Below, piece by piece: positions 28,057 through 37,091 of a stretch of DNA of 64,000 bases. Location: NCBI RefSeq assembly GCF_935822925.1, contig NZ_CAKXZS010000056.1:62001-126000 (forward strand). The letters are read 5' to 3'. The translations under genes and the position numbers were made by a program. The stretch comes from Mesorhizobium ventifaucium (lineage in GTDB: Bacteria; Pseudomonadota; Alphaproteobacteria; Rhizobiales; Rhizobiaceae). Within the stretch, counting starts at the first letter, position 1; each line of letters opens with the position of its first letter. The notes beneath the pieces are model-generated. The model saw only the letters and a list, made by a program, of their open reading frames with translations, had not been told where the DNA came from and ran no database searches.

Positions 28057-29302
28057 CTATTTTGCCGCAAGCTGCGCGGCGACCGTTCTCGCCACCGCCT
28101 CGCCCGATAGCCTGGCGCCGCCGCAGGTCTGCATCAGCGGACCGGCCAGGTGCTCGCCGGCGAAGAAGATTTTTTCCGCCACCGGCTGCATCAGCGTTGC
28201 GCGCGCCTGCGAACGGCCGGGGCGGGCCGCAGCATAGGCGCCGCACGAACCGCTCGCCGCCCCAATTGGTCATCATGGCGCGCCCGACATGTTTTCTGAC
28301 GTCGCCTCCGAATATGGCGCACAGCCGGTCGACGACGAAGTCGACACCTGCCGCCTCGCCCGCCGCCGACATTTCCCAGGCGAAATCGCCGCCGACGAAT
28401 CCGATCATCAGGTCGAGGTCGAAGGGAAAGCAAAGGAAGTAGATGTCGTGCCTGGCCAGCCGTTCGATCAGCAGGTCGTCGAACGGCCCAAGCCCGAGCC
28501 TTGTGCCCCTGATCTCGACCGGCAGCTTGGTCAGCATGCCCATCGGCAGGTCGAAGAAGGCAGCGAAATGCCTGTCTGGCAGCGCCGGTGCGAATTCGAT
28601 CTCCTCGAAGGCGAGCACCGCCGGCGACGCGGTGACGATGGCCGCCTTGGCGCGAATAGTGCCGCGATCGGTGACGCAGGCGACGCCGGGCACGTCCCAG
28701 AGGATTTTCCGCACCGGCGTCGACAGCTCGACCGGCACGTCGGCGCCGAATCGGGCGACCAGCGCGCCGAACCCCTCCTTGGTGAAATAGTTCGGATCGA
28801 GATCGGCGGCGGCCTGAAAGTCGCGGATCGATATCTCGTCCTCGTCGGCGCCGAAGTCCATCGGCCCGGCAAAGGTGGCGGCGGCGCGCGGCGCATGGCC
28901 TTTGGCGAGCAACGCCGAAAGCCGGTCGTCGTCACCTACCTTGACCTCATGCGCGGCCAGCAGCTCGAACAGCCTGCTATCGGCCGCCTTCATTGCGGCC
29001 TCTTCGTCCTCGCTCGCCTTTCGGTTGCGATAGTAGAGATGATCGATATTCATGTCGTGATGGTGAAGCGTCCAGCGGGCGGCTTGCGCCTCGGGAAAGT
29101 AGGGATTGCGGTCGGCCGCGTGCAGCCAGGCGCAGCCGATGTCGAAAGGAACACCGAAATGCTGGTCGCTGGTCCAGGCGCGGCCGCCGATACGGTTCAT
29201 CGCTTCGACCAGCTTGAAGGAAAGGCCGGCCGCACGCAGGGTCTTGGCGGCGGAAAGTCCCGCCGAGCCGGCGCCGATGACCACGACGTCAACGTCTTCC
29301 AT
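28057..29302 (-). pseudogene. flavin-containing amine oxidase, frameshifted near the 3' end
   Basis: The N-terminus has the FAD loop VVVIGAGSAGLSAAKTLRAA (residues 6-25) and the monoamine-oxidase-like NRIGGRAWT. The frame is intact to FVRR (about residue 354), then becomes unlike the family. Inserting two bases between 28243 and 28244 (a GC dinucleotide run) restores FVRGAYAAARPG, then EKIFFAGEHLAGPLMQTCGG and a stop at 28059-28057, giving 415 aa. The lost part is the C-terminal FAD-binding motif, so the gene as written is probably non-functional; a sequencing error is the alternative. Without correction the frame runs on to 27980. Confidence 0.8.
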
Positions 29303-29557
29303 GAATATTCCAGCCCCCGCCACAATAATTACTTGATCGTAAGCAAGTTCTCCGGCATTCGCCAGCGCTGCGGCGGCGATGCGTAAACGACTTCTTAGCG
29401 CGGCGGCTCGAAAATCGGGTTCGGTTCTCGGAAAGCACGATGCGCTGATTGTAAAGTGTTGGAGCCGACTGCGTCCAAGTGGGCGCACGTGTGACAAGCG
29501 GGCGTTTCGCTGGCAAATTCGTATTCGGGACAAGATCCAGGCAACCAGGAGAGAAAC

Positions 29558-30352
29558 ATGGCATTTTTTGCCAAGGCAAAGATTTTCGCAGCGGCGGCAT
29601 CGATGACGCTTGCGGCGGCAACTGCGGCACAGGCCGCCCAATGCGGCAATAATGGCGCGGGCTTCGAAGCGTGGAAGGCGGAGTTCGCGCAGGAAGCAAG
29701 GGCCAGCGGTGTAGGCTCGAAGGGTCTGGCCGCTCTGGCTAGCGCGACCTACGCAAAAAGGACGATCGCCGCCGACCGCGCTGTCCACAAGGCTTTCGGC
29801 GGCTCGGTGGAAGCTTTCATGAAGCGCCGTGGCGCGTCCACGATCATTTCCAAGGGCCGTTCGCTGAAAAAGTCGAACGCGGCGCTGTTCGACAAGATCG
29901 AGCGGACCTACGGCGTGTCGCCGGGTGTGTTGCTCGCCATCTGGGGTATGGAAACCGGCTTCGGTTCCTTCCTGGGCAAGCAGAATACGGTCTCTGCCAT
30001 TGTAACGCTTGCCTATGATTGCCGCCGCCCGGAGTTCTTCTACCCGCATGCTGTTGCAGCCCTGAAACTGGTCGATCGCGGCGCGTTGAGCGCCTCGTCG
30101 GTCGGCGCCATGCATGGCGAGATTGGCCATACGCAGTTCCTGCCCGGAAATGTCTTGAAGTACGGGGTCGGCAACAAAAATCTGCGCGACAAGGGCACTG
30201 CGTTGGCTTCCACTGCCAACTTCCTCAGGGGCCATGGTTGGCAGGCCGGCGCGAGTTCTGAGGCGAATATGGGCGCAATTGCCGGCTGGAATTCCGCGAG
30301 CGTCTATCAACAGGCCATCGCTCGCATCGCCACGGCGATCGACGGCGAGTGA
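29558..30352 (+). CDS. lytic murein transglycosylase, MltB-like
   Basis: 264 aa with a signal peptide (cleavage near AQAAQ). The catalytic glutamate is in IWGMETGFGS (about residue 130), and GAMHGEIGHTQFLPGNVLKYG and NFLRGHGWQAG follow as in MltB-type enzymes. It cleaves peptidoglycan glycan strands in the periplasm with formation of anhydro-muropeptides. It ends at a strong bidirectional terminator shared with leuD. Confidence 0.92.
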   Translation: MAFFAKAKIFAAAASMTLAAATAAQAAQCGNNGAGFEAWKAEFAQEARASGVGSKGLAALASATYAKRTIAADRAVHKAFGGSVEAFMKRRGASTIISKGRSLKKSNAALFDKIERTYGVSPGVLLAIWGMETGFGSFLGKQNTVSAIVTLAYDCRRPEFFYPHAVAALKLVDRGALSASSVGAMHGEIGHTQFLPGNVLKYGVGNKNLRDKGTALASTANFLRGHGWQAGASSEANMGAIAGWNSASVYQQAIARIATAIDGE

Positions 30353-30370
30353 TACAAGTTTCTATTCGAC

Positions 30371-30401
30371 AAAAAAGCCCGGCCATGCGCCGGGCTTTTT
30401 T
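30371..30401. terminator. bidirectional terminator between transglycosylase and leuD
   Basis: AAAAAAGCCCGGC (30371-30383) pairs with GCCGGGCTTTTTT (30389-30401) over a CATGC loop. It is symmetrical with T-runs on both strands and sits 17 bp from each stop codon. Confidence 0.95.
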
Positions 30402-30417
30402 GTTGGTGGCCTCGCGT

Positions 30418-31023
30418 TCAGGCCCAGGGCCGCAGCTCGGCGTTCTTCTTCTCGAACGAGGCGATGGCGTCGGCCTTCTCCATGGTCAGGCCGATATCGT
30501 CGAGGCCGTTCAAGAGGCAGTGCCGCTTGAAGTCGTCGAGGTCGAACTTGACCACGCCGCCGTCCGGCCCGCAGATTTCCTTGGCCTCGAGATCGATCGA
30601 CAGCGTCGCGTTGGAGCCGCGCGAGGCGTCGTCCATCAGCTTCTCCAGGTCCTCGGGGCTGACGGTGATCGGCAGGATGCCGTTCTTGAAGCAGTTGTTG
30701 TAGAAAATGTCGGCGAACGAGGTCGAGATGACGCAGCGTATTCCGAAATCGAGCAGCGCCCATGGCGCATGTTCGCGCGACGAGCCGCAGCCGAAATTGT
30801 CGCCGGCGACCAGGATCTGCGCCTTGCGATAGGCCGGCTTGTTGAGCACGAAGTCGGAGTTTTCCGAACCATCGTCCTTATAGCGCATTTCGGCAAACAG
30901 TCCGCTGCCGAGCCCGGTGCGCTTGATCGTCTTGAGGTAATCCTTCGGGATGATCATGTCGGTATCGACGTTGACGATCGGCATCGGCGCGGCAACGCCG
31001 GTGAGCTTGGCGAATTTTTCCAT
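30418..31023 (-). CDS. leuD: 3-isopropylmalate dehydratase small subunit
   Basis: 201 aa; with LeuC isomerises isopropylmalate in leucine synthesis. The start MEKFAKLTGVAAPMPIVNVDTD and the swivel-domain motifs ILVAGDNFGCGSSREHAPWAL and FADIFYNNCFKNGILP are complete. leuC is not in the window. Confidence 0.96.
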   Translation of the reverse strand: MEKFAKLTGVAAPMPIVNVDTDMIIPKDYLKTIKRTGLGSGLFAEMRYKDDGSENSDFVLNKPAYRKAQILVAGDNFGCGSSREHAPWALLDFGIRCVISTSFADIFYNNCFKNGILPITVSPEDLEKLMDDASRGSNATLSIDLEAKEICGPDGGVVKFDLDDFKRHCLLNGLDDIGLTMEKADAIASFEKKNAELRPWA

Positions 31024-31176
31024 AGGTCTTGCCCGTCTTGTTTTCGCTGCGGGGATGTGTTGGCGCCCGGTTTACACAAAGCTGCAGGCAAATAAAAGGC
31101 GGCTGTTTTCGGCCGGCCTTGGTCCTGGAGCACAGACCGCTTCAAAACCGCCGCCCTATGGTGCAACTTGGCCGGC

Positions 31177-31602
31177 ATGACAACACGTCCCAAAGTCCTC
31201 TACGCCAGCGAACCAGCCCTCGACGCAGCCGAGTTTCGCCGCGTGTTGGTGGAATCCGGCCTCGGCGTCACCCGGCCTATCGATGACGACCTCCGTCTGA
31301 AGGCGATGCTTGCCAATGCCGATCTGGTGTTGACGGCGCGCCTCGATGCGCCTGGCAAGCCGCTGATTGGCCTCGCCCGAGGCATCACCGACTTCTCGTG
31401 GGTGTGCTATATTTCCGAGCTCGCCGTTTGCAAATCGGCGCAAGGGCTCGGCATCGGCAAGGGCCTGCTCGACGAAGCGCGGCGGCAGCTCGGGCCATCC
31501 GTCGCCATTTCACTGATTTCCGTGCCCGACGCCGTCGGCTTCTACGAACGGATCGGCATGGCGCGCATGGCCGACGCCTTCTGGTTCGGACGCGAGCGCT
31601 GA
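31177..31602 (+). CDS. GNAT family N-acetyltransferase
   Basis: About 141 aa. The acetyl-CoA loop is QGLGIGKGLLDEAR (near residue 87) after SELAVCKSA, and the final VGFYERIGM is the usual GNAT strand-helix end. The substrate is unknown. ATG 31177 is chosen; a TTG three codons upstream is possible. Confidence 0.85.
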   Translation: MTTRPKVLYASEPALDAAEFRRVLVESGLGVTRPIDDDLRLKAMLANADLVLTARLDAPGKPLIGLARGITDFSWVCYISELAVCKSAQGLGIGKGLLDEARRQLGPSVAISLISVPDAVGFYERIGMARMADAFWFGRER

Positions 31603-31739
31603 CGGGACGCATTATTCTGCCGGCGGGAGCCAAGCAGCGGCCGAGCACGCGGAATGGTGGTGACAGGTGAGCGCCGGCCGCATGGTCTCGGCCTAGTACA
31701 CTCCCTTGACCTGCGCAGTGCCCTGTCCACATCTCCGGC

Positions 31740-32549
31740 ATGGAAAAGCATCGATGCTTCGTGGGCACGGCCGGTTGGAGCATCCCGTCGCGTTACAAGG
31801 ATCTTTTGCCGGGTTCCGGGGCGCATCTCGAGCGTTACTCCGGCCGTCTTGCCGGCGTCGAAATCAATTCATCCTTTTATAAGCCGCACCGCCGTGAGAC
31901 CTATGAGCGTTGGACGCATTCGGTCCCGGAAGATTTCCGCTTCAGCGTGAAGGTGCCCAGGGCAGTGACACACGAGCATCGGCTTGCCGACTGCGAAGAC
32001 CTGATCGAGGCATTCCTCGGGCAGGCCGGAGGCCTAAGCCCGAAGCTCGCTGTGCTGCTAGTGCAGTTGCCACCCAGCCTGTCCTTCGAGCCGCGTGTCG
32101 CTGAGGAGTTCTTCGGTTTGTTGCGAAAGCAAACCGGCTCGAAAATAGCCTGCGAACCTCGTCATGCGAGCTGGTTCGAACAGGACGCCGATGCGCTTCT
32201 GACCGGCTTCCGTGTAGCGCGTGTGGCAGCCGATCCGGCTCGCGCCCCCGCTGCAGCCACGCCATCCGGCTGGCCGGACCTGGTCTATTTCCGCCTGCAT
32301 GGCGCGCCGCGTATCTATTACTCGGACTATGACACTGAAAGCCTGGCCGCGATCAGGCAGCGGCTGGATTCGGCGAGTGCGGCGGGCGCTGAGGTCTGGT
32401 GCATTTTCGACAACACGGTTAAGGGTAATGCGCTCGGCAACGCCCTTGCCGTAGACGCGATGGCGCCTCAAATCACGTTCAATTCCCGAAACGCGCGCCC
32501 CTCTGCGACGCGCTCATACCCAAACGCCGAGCAGTCCACCGTGCGGTAG
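31740..32549 (+). CDS. DUF72 domain-containing protein
   Basis: 269 aa TIM-barrel-like protein. The family motif GTAGWSIPSRYKDLLPG is at residues 7-23, followed by INSSFYKPH, FRFSVKVPRAVTH and near the end VWCIFDNTVKGNALGNA. The biochemical role of the family is unknown. The last 82 bp overlap the convergent oxidoreductase gene; residues beyond DAMAPQ are probably an unconserved extension. Confidence 0.88.
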   Translation: MEKHRCFVGTAGWSIPSRYKDLLPGSGAHLERYSGRLAGVEINSSFYKPHRRETYERWTHSVPEDFRFSVKVPRAVTHEHRLADCEDLIEAFLGQAGGLSPKLAVLLVQLPPSLSFEPRVAEEFFGLLRKQTGSKIACEPRHASWFEQDADALLTGFRVARVAADPARAPAAATPSGWPDLVYFRLHGAPRIYYSDYDTESLAAIRQRLDSASAAGAEVWCIFDNTVKGNALGNALAVDAMAPQITFNSRNARPSATRSYPNAEQSTVR

Positions 32550-33634
32550 ACGCCATGCACGATCAGCTCGGCCAGCGCCTTGCCGACCGCCGGCGCCTGC
32601 TGCAGGCCGTGGCCGGAAAAACCGTTGGCGAAGAGGAAATTCCCGACTTGCGGATGCGGGCCGATCACCGCGTTCTGGTCGAGCGTGTTGTAATCGTAAT
32701 GGCCGGCCCAGGCGCGCGTCGGCTTGATCGCCTCGAAGGCGGGGATGCGGGTCGCCAGCACCGGCCAGATAACCTCTTCGAACAGCGGCCAGTCGGGCTC
32801 GAAATCGCCGGGATCGGCGGGGCTGTCGCCCTCTCCCGGTTCGGCCCCGCCGGTGATGTAGACCGAGCCTTCCGGCCTGACATAGATGCCTGAGGGATCG
32901 ACCAGCAGCGGCATGTCGTCATATTTCTCGCGCGCCTCGAAGATGAAGACACTGCGCTTGCGCGGCTCCACCGGCAGCACCAGTCCGGCCATTGCGGAAA
33001 CCTTGCCGGCATTCGGCCCGGCGGCGTTGACGACGATGCCGGCGTCGAGCCGCTCGCCATTGTCGAGGTTTACCCCGGTGACGCAGTCGCCCTGCCGTTC
33101 GATGCCGGTCACTCCAGCGGTGATGAAATCGATCTTGTTCTCCCGCAGCGCCTTCCGGAACAGCATCAGCATGGCATGCGCGTCGAACCAGCCCTCGCCC
33201 GTGCGGCCATAGGCGCCGGCGGTGATGCCCTCGGCCGACAGCCACGGAAACCGGCGGACGAGCGCCTCCGCATCCTCAAGCACGATGTCGGCGCCCTCGG
33301 CCATCTGCGTCTGGTGATTGGCCTTGAGGATCGGCAGTCCGTTGTCGCCGGCAAGGATGAGATAGCCGCCTTCGCGAAAGCCGATATCGGCGTCGGCCCC
33401 GAATTCTTCCGTAAGCCGCCGGAACAGTTTCAGCGTGAACTGCGACAGGCGGATGTTCTCAGGGATCGAAAACTGCTGGCGGATCGAAGCGCAAGACAGC
33501 GTCGTCGCCGCATGGGCGAACTGCGGGTCGCGCTCGACCAGCGCGATCGAGCCTGAAAACCCTTCCTCGCGCAGATAATAGGCGATCGAGGAGCCGACGA
33601 TGGCTCCGCCGATGATGACGACGTCGTAGCGCAC
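32468..33634 (-). CDS. FAD-dependent oxidoreductase, DadA/SoxB-like
   Basis: 388 aa. N-terminal FAD motif YDVVIIGGAIVGSSIAYYL (residues 3-21), substrate-domain segments, and C-terminal FLFANGFSGHGLQQAPAVG, as in glycine/D-amino acid or sarcosine oxidase-type enzymes. GTG 33634 is chosen because GGAGAAG precedes it and because the upstream in-frame part (LIRKPVFGIML) is merely a reading of the palindrome at 33655-33690. The substrate is not predictable. Confidence 0.88.
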   Translation of the reverse strand: MRYDVVIIGGAIVGSSIAYYLREEGFSGSIALVERDPQFAHAATTLSCASIRQQFSIPENIRLSQFTLKLFRRLTEEFGADADIGFREGGYLILAGDNGLPILKANHQTQMAEGADIVLEDAEALVRRFPWLSAEGITAGAYGRTGEGWFDAHAMLMLFRKALRENKIDFITAGVTGIERQGDCVTGVNLDNGERLDAGIVVNAAGPNAGKVSAMAGLVLPVEPRKRSVFIFEAREKYDDMPLLVDPSGIYVRPEGSVYITGGAEPGEGDSPADPGDFEPDWPLFEEVIWPVLATRIPAFEAIKPTRAWAGHYDYNTLDQNAVIGPHPQVGNFLFANGFSGHGLQQAPAVGKALAELIVHGVYRTVDCSAFGYERVAEGRAFRELNVI

Positions 33635-33654
33635 TTTTTCGCTTCTCCAGTTCC

Positions 33655-33690
33655 AGAGCATGATCCCGAAAACCGGCTTTCGGATCAGGC
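33655..33690. repeat. rhizobial GATC/CCGAAA palindrome
   Basis: GAGCATGATCCCGAAAACCG followed by GCTTTCGGATCAGGCTC. Arms GATC-CCGAAA and TTTCGG-GATC pair. It resembles the very common rhizobial intergenic palindrome and lies just upstream of the oxidoreductase start. Confidence 0.7.
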
Positions 33691-33696
33691 TCCAAT

Positions 33697-33819
33697 TCAT
33701 GCAGCCGGCAGGATGATCTCGAAGCGCGCGCCGCGCTCGGAGTCAACCAGGCGTATCGTGCCATCATGAGCTTTCAGGAGGGCCAGAACGATGCCGGGGC
33801 CCATGCCGCTGCCGCCGCA
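33697..33819 (-). pseudogene. histidine kinase C-terminal remnant
   Basis: Only about 40 codons: GGSGMGPGIVLALLKAHDGT then SERGARFEIILPAA and a stop. This is the G2 box and last strands of a HATPase_c domain. The DHp domain and N and G1 boxes are absent, and the reading upstream of 33820 is not kinase-like. It is a gene fragment, with nothing left of its partner regulator. Confidence 0.7.
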
Positions 33820-33970
33820 TGGGCCTTTCTCGCTCTTGCATACCACCCTTTTCGCCGGCCGAAATGCAGGCAGCGAGGCGGGTCCGAGGAGATTTTCCAA
33901 GTTTTATGCAGTTTTTGTGCAGGGCTATCGCTCCAGGCAAAACATTCCGGAGTAGGGCCGTCGGCGAAAC

Positions 33971-34006
33971 TGCCGATCCTCCCCTTTGCGGGGGAGATCG
34001 GATGTC
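33971..34006. repeat. partial family A repeat arm
   Basis: TGCCGATCCTCCCCTTTGCG then GGGGAGATCGG forms a single hairpin arm like those in the family A elements, next to GGCTTTCGCCAAACAAACG. It is a truncated copy. Confidence 0.6.
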
Positions 34007-34134
34007 GCTTCGGCTTTCGCCAAACAAACGTTGGAACGCAGCGATAAGGGGCTAATTCAAACCTGAAGCGATTGGCCCTGGATGTTGGGGCCAGACGGCT
34101 TGCCTCAACCGGCCGCAGGCGGCATAGATCTGAG

Positions 34135-35049
34135 ATGACCGAAACCTACCGCCCGCGCCGCTCGGTGCTTTACGTCCCGGCCTCGAACGACAAGGCGCTG
34201 GCCAAGATCTCGTCGCTGGCCTGCGATGCCGTCATCATCGATCTTGAAGACGCCGTCGCCCCGGCCGACAAGCTTTTCGCACGGGAAAAGCTGGCCGGCA
34301 TCTTCGCCAACCGGCCTGGCCGACGCTGGGAAATGGTCGTGCGCATCAACCCGCGCTCCAGCGAATGGGGCGCCGACGATTTGCTGGCTGCGGCAAGCTG
34401 CGAGCCCGACGCCATCCTACTGCCCAAGGTCGACACGCCACGCGATGTCCTGGAAGCCGGCGACGTGCTCGACGACAATTTTTCACCCGACGAGGTGAAG
34501 CTATGGGCGATGATCGAAACGCCCAAGGCGCTGCTCAACATCGGCCCGATCGCTGAGCTTGGCCGCGATCCGGCCTCGCGGCTAGTCTGTTTCGTTGCCG
34601 GAACGAACGATCTGGTCAAGGACACCGGCATTCTCGCCACGCCCGACCGGCGCTATCTCACGCCGTGGCTGATGCAGATGGTGCTCGCCGCGCGCGCCGG
34701 CGGCCTCGATCTGCTCGACGGTGTCTTCAACGATTTCCGCGATCTGGATGGTTTTGCGCGCGAATGCGCGGAGGCGGCCGCCATGGGGTTCGACGGCAAG
34801 TCGCTGATCCACCCGGCCCAGATCGATGCCGCAAACCGCGCCTTCGCGCCATCTGCCGAAGCGGTGGCCGAGGCGCGCTCGGTGAAGGAGGCCTTCGCGC
34901 TGGCCGAAAATGCCGGCAGGCAAGTCATTGCGCTGAATGGAAAAATGCTCGAACGGCTGCATCTGGCGCAGGCCGAGAAACTGCTGGCGAAGGCGGCCGC
35001 CATCGGGGCATGCCAGCGGGGCATGATTGGCAACTCACCACAGGAATGA
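34135..35049 (+). CDS. HpcH/HpaI aldolase/CitE-like CoA ester lyase
   Basis: 304 aa. The start RRSVLYVPASNDKALAKISS, the Asp-Glu metal site VIIDLEDAVAP (near residue 37), and LWAMIETPKALLNI match CitE-like lyases acting on malyl-, methylmalyl- or citramalyl-CoA. The C-terminal lid GFDGKSLIHPAQID is present. The DUF1737 gene starts 3 bp after its stop, so the two are cotranscribed. Confidence 0.9.
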   Translation: MTETYRPRRSVLYVPASNDKALAKISSLACDAVIIDLEDAVAPADKLFAREKLAGIFANRPGRRWEMVVRINPRSSEWGADDLLAAASCEPDAILLPKVDTPRDVLEAGDVLDDNFSPDEVKLWAMIETPKALLNIGPIAELGRDPASRLVCFVAGTNDLVKDTGILATPDRRYLTPWLMQMVLAARAGGLDLLDGVFNDFRDLDGFARECAEAAAMGFDGKSLIHPAQIDAANRAFAPSAEAVAEARSVKEAFALAENAGRQVIALNGKMLERLHLAQAEKLLAKAAAIGACQRGMIGNSPQE

Positions 35050-35052
35050 AAA

Positions 35053-35259
35053 ATGAAACTCTACCGCTTTCTGTCCGGCCCGGACGATTCCAGCTTCTGC
35101 CACAAGGTGACGGCGGCGCTGAACAAGGGCTGGCACCTGTTCGGTTCGCCGACCTATTCCTACGATAAGCAGACCAAGAGCATGCGCTGTGGCCAGGCCG
35201 TGGTGAAGGATGTCGAGGGCCAGGAATACGGGCCCAGCACCAAGCTCAGCGATTGGTAG
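35053..35259 (+). CDS. DUF1737 domain protein
   Basis: 68 aa small protein with the DUF1737 pattern: KLYRFLSGPDDSSFCHKVTA, then LNKGWHLFGSPTYSYD and GQAVVKD. The function is unknown. It follows the CitE-like lyase by 3 bp. Confidence 0.85.
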   Translation: MKLYRFLSGPDDSSFCHKVTAALNKGWHLFGSPTYSYDKQTKSMRCGQAVVKDVEGQEYGPSTKLSDW

Positions 35260-35284
35260 ATCTGCAAAGCTCGACGCAGGGTGT

Positions 35285-35425
35285 GTTGAGATTCAGGTCA
35301 GGCCGCGCCGGAGTCGAAGACGGGCGCGAAGCGACCAGACTGGGTAGTTTCCGAGAACCGGAGCGGAGCGTACTTTTGGGTACGTGAGCAGGGAACTGCC
35401 GTTCGCAGGCCGGCATCACCTGAAT
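35285..35425. repeat. long imperfect inverted repeat with GTACTTTTGGGTACG core
   Basis: GAGATTCAGGTCAGGCCG at the left faces GCAGGCCGGCATCACCTGAATATC at the right (key parts), around GCGTACTTTTGGGTACGTGA. It looks like a rhizobial mosaic intergenic element and accounts for the space between DUF1737 and the zincin gene. Confidence 0.6.
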
Positions 35426-35436
35426 ATCAGCACAGC

Positions 35437-35859
35437 CTATTCGGCCGCCTCTTCGATCCGCTCCATATCGTCGTCCGACAGGCCGAAATGGTGGCCGATC
35501 TCGTGGATCAGCACATGGGTGACGATGTCGCCCAGCGTCTCCTCGTTCTCGGCCCAGTAGTCGAGGATGGCGCGGCGGTAGAGCGTGACGCGGTTCGGCC
35601 CCTCGCCGGTCTGCGGATTCCAGCGCTCGGCGATGCCGCGCCCCTCGAACAGGCCGAGCAGGTCGAAAGGCGTTTCCAGCGACAAATCGTCCATGATCTC
35701 GTCGGTCGGGAATTCGGCGATCTGGATGACGATCTCGCCGGTCAGCTTGCGAAATTCCTCCGGCAGATGGGCGTAAGCCTCCAGCGCCAGGAACTCCATT
35801 TCCTCCATCGACGGCGAAAGCTCGCCGTGCCAGGTACGGGTCTTGTAGATGCGGGCCAT
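35437..35859 (-). CDS. metallopeptidase family protein (zincin-like, PF06262-type)
   Basis: 140 aa. HExxHxxG appears near the C-terminus as IHEIGHHFGLSDDDME, and the N-terminal half (PEEFRKLTGEIVIQIAEFPT) fits the short bacterial zincin-like family. No substrate is known. ATG 35859 is chosen; an upstream in-frame start has no support. Confidence 0.87.
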   Translation of the reverse strand: MARIYKTRTWHGELSPSMEEMEFLALEAYAHLPEEFRKLTGEIVIQIAEFPTDEIMDDLSLETPFDLLGLFEGRGIAERWNPQTGEGPNRVTLYRRAILDYWAENEETLGDIVTHVLIHEIGHHFGLSDDDMERIEEAAE

Positions 35860-35993
35860 GCTTTGTCCTTCTGATCCCGGCATATAGGCTTTCGCGCCGG
35901 ACTCGGCAAATGGCCAGGTTGCCGCCACGCGCGGGCAGGAATAAATTCCCCATGACTCCGCTTGACTCTTCGGGCGCCCTCTGGAATCTATTA

Positions 35994-36008
35994 GAACATA
36001 GCAGGAAC
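35994..36008. promoter_or_regulatory. LexA (SOS) box upstream of imuA
   Basis: GAAC-ATAGCAG-GAAC, a perfect direct repeat of GAAC with 7-bp spacing, which is the alphaproteobacterial LexA operator (GTTC-N7-GTTC on the other strand). It ends 24 bp before the imuA ATG, where it can block the promoter of the mutagenesis operon. Confidence 0.9.
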
Positions 36009-36032
36009 AATTGTGAGTGGAAGCTGACCGTC

Positions 36033-37091
36033 ATGGCGACAAGCGCCGTGGCGCGGGAGACTGTTTTTGCCCTGCGCCGCCAGATCGCGAAGATCGAGGG
36101 AACGCTGCCCGAGCGCCTGCAGGCGCCGGCCGGCGCAGCCCCCGTTGATGCGGATGTCACGCCCCGGGATCCAACAGCTGATGTCACGCCCGGGGATCTG
36201 ACAATCGTCCGCCGCGGCCTCGCCGTGGCGCCGCCCGATGCGTTTCTGCGTACCGGCGCCGAAGGTCTCGACGCCGCGCTCAGCGGCGGCCTGCCGAAGG
36301 CGGCGCTGAGCGAGATCCATGGCGCCGCGACCCGCGATGCCGGGGCCGTCGCCGGCTTCGCCCTGTCGCTCGTCAGCCTGATCCTCAAACAGGGGCCGCG
36401 ACTGCCGGTCCTGTGGATCGGCACCGCGGAAATCTTCCGCGAGGCCGGCTTCCCCTATGCCAGAGGGCTTCATCGTCTTTTCGGCATCGAGCCGGAGCAA
36501 TTGCTGTTTTCCGAGGCGCCAAGGCTCCTCGACGCGCTGTGGACCGCCGAGGAGGCCGCCCGGATGACGGCGCTCGCCGCCGTCATCCTCGAAATCCGCG
36601 GCAGTCCGCAGCGGCTGGACCTCACCGCGACGCGGCGGCTGCACGCCCGGGCACGGAGCGCCGGCCGGCCGGTGTTCCTGCTCCGCCAGGCCGGCGAACC
36701 CGAGCCGACGGCGGCACCCGTCCGCCTCGTCCTGTCGGCGGCGCCGTCGGCACCGCGCGAGACGATCGCCGGGCCGCTCGCCGGCTCGATCGGCCGCCCC
36801 GCCTTCACCGTCAGCATCGGCAAGAGCCGCACCGCCTTGCCGGGACAATTCACACTGGAGTGGAACCCCGATGAACGCAGTTTCGAGGAAAGAAGGGCCA
36901 AGGAAGGACGAGCGAGGCAAGAACGGGCAGCGAATCCTGTCGCTGTGGTTTCCGCATCTCGCCGCGGAAAGAATCCTGCGCCAGCGTCTGGGGCGGTCCT
37001 GGCGTTCCCGACCGTCGGATCACCTGCCGCTGGTGATCAGCCATCGCCAGGCGAACGCGCAGCGCATCGCCGCCCTCGACGAGCGGGCTGA
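36033..37091 (+). CDS. imuA: ImuA, SulA/RecA-like mutagenesis protein
   Basis: About 352 aa. The RecA-like core covers residues about 70-250: FLRTGAEGLDAALSGGLPKA, ALSEIHG, GLHRLFGIEPEQLLF and GRPVFLLRQ. It acts with ImuB and DnaE2 in SOS-induced translesion synthesis. The 3' 221 bp overlap imuB in another frame, and the Arg-rich end beyond about residue 280 may not be conserved. ATG 36033 fits the LexA box position. Confidence 0.9.
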   Translation: MATSAVARETVFALRRQIAKIEGTLPERLQAPAGAAPVDADVTPRDPTADVTPGDLTIVRRGLAVAPPDAFLRTGAEGLDAALSGGLPKAALSEIHGAATRDAGAVAGFALSLVSLILKQGPRLPVLWIGTAEIFREAGFPYARGLHRLFGIEPEQLLFSEAPRLLDALWTAEEAARMTALAAVILEIRGSPQRLDLTATRRLHARARSAGRPVFLLRQAGEPEPTAAPVRLVLSAAPSAPRETIAGPLAGSIGRPAFTVSIGKSRTALPGQFTLEWNPDERSFEERRAKEGRARQERAANPVAVVSASRRGKNPAPASGAVLAFPTVGSPAAGDQPSPGERAAHRRPRRAG

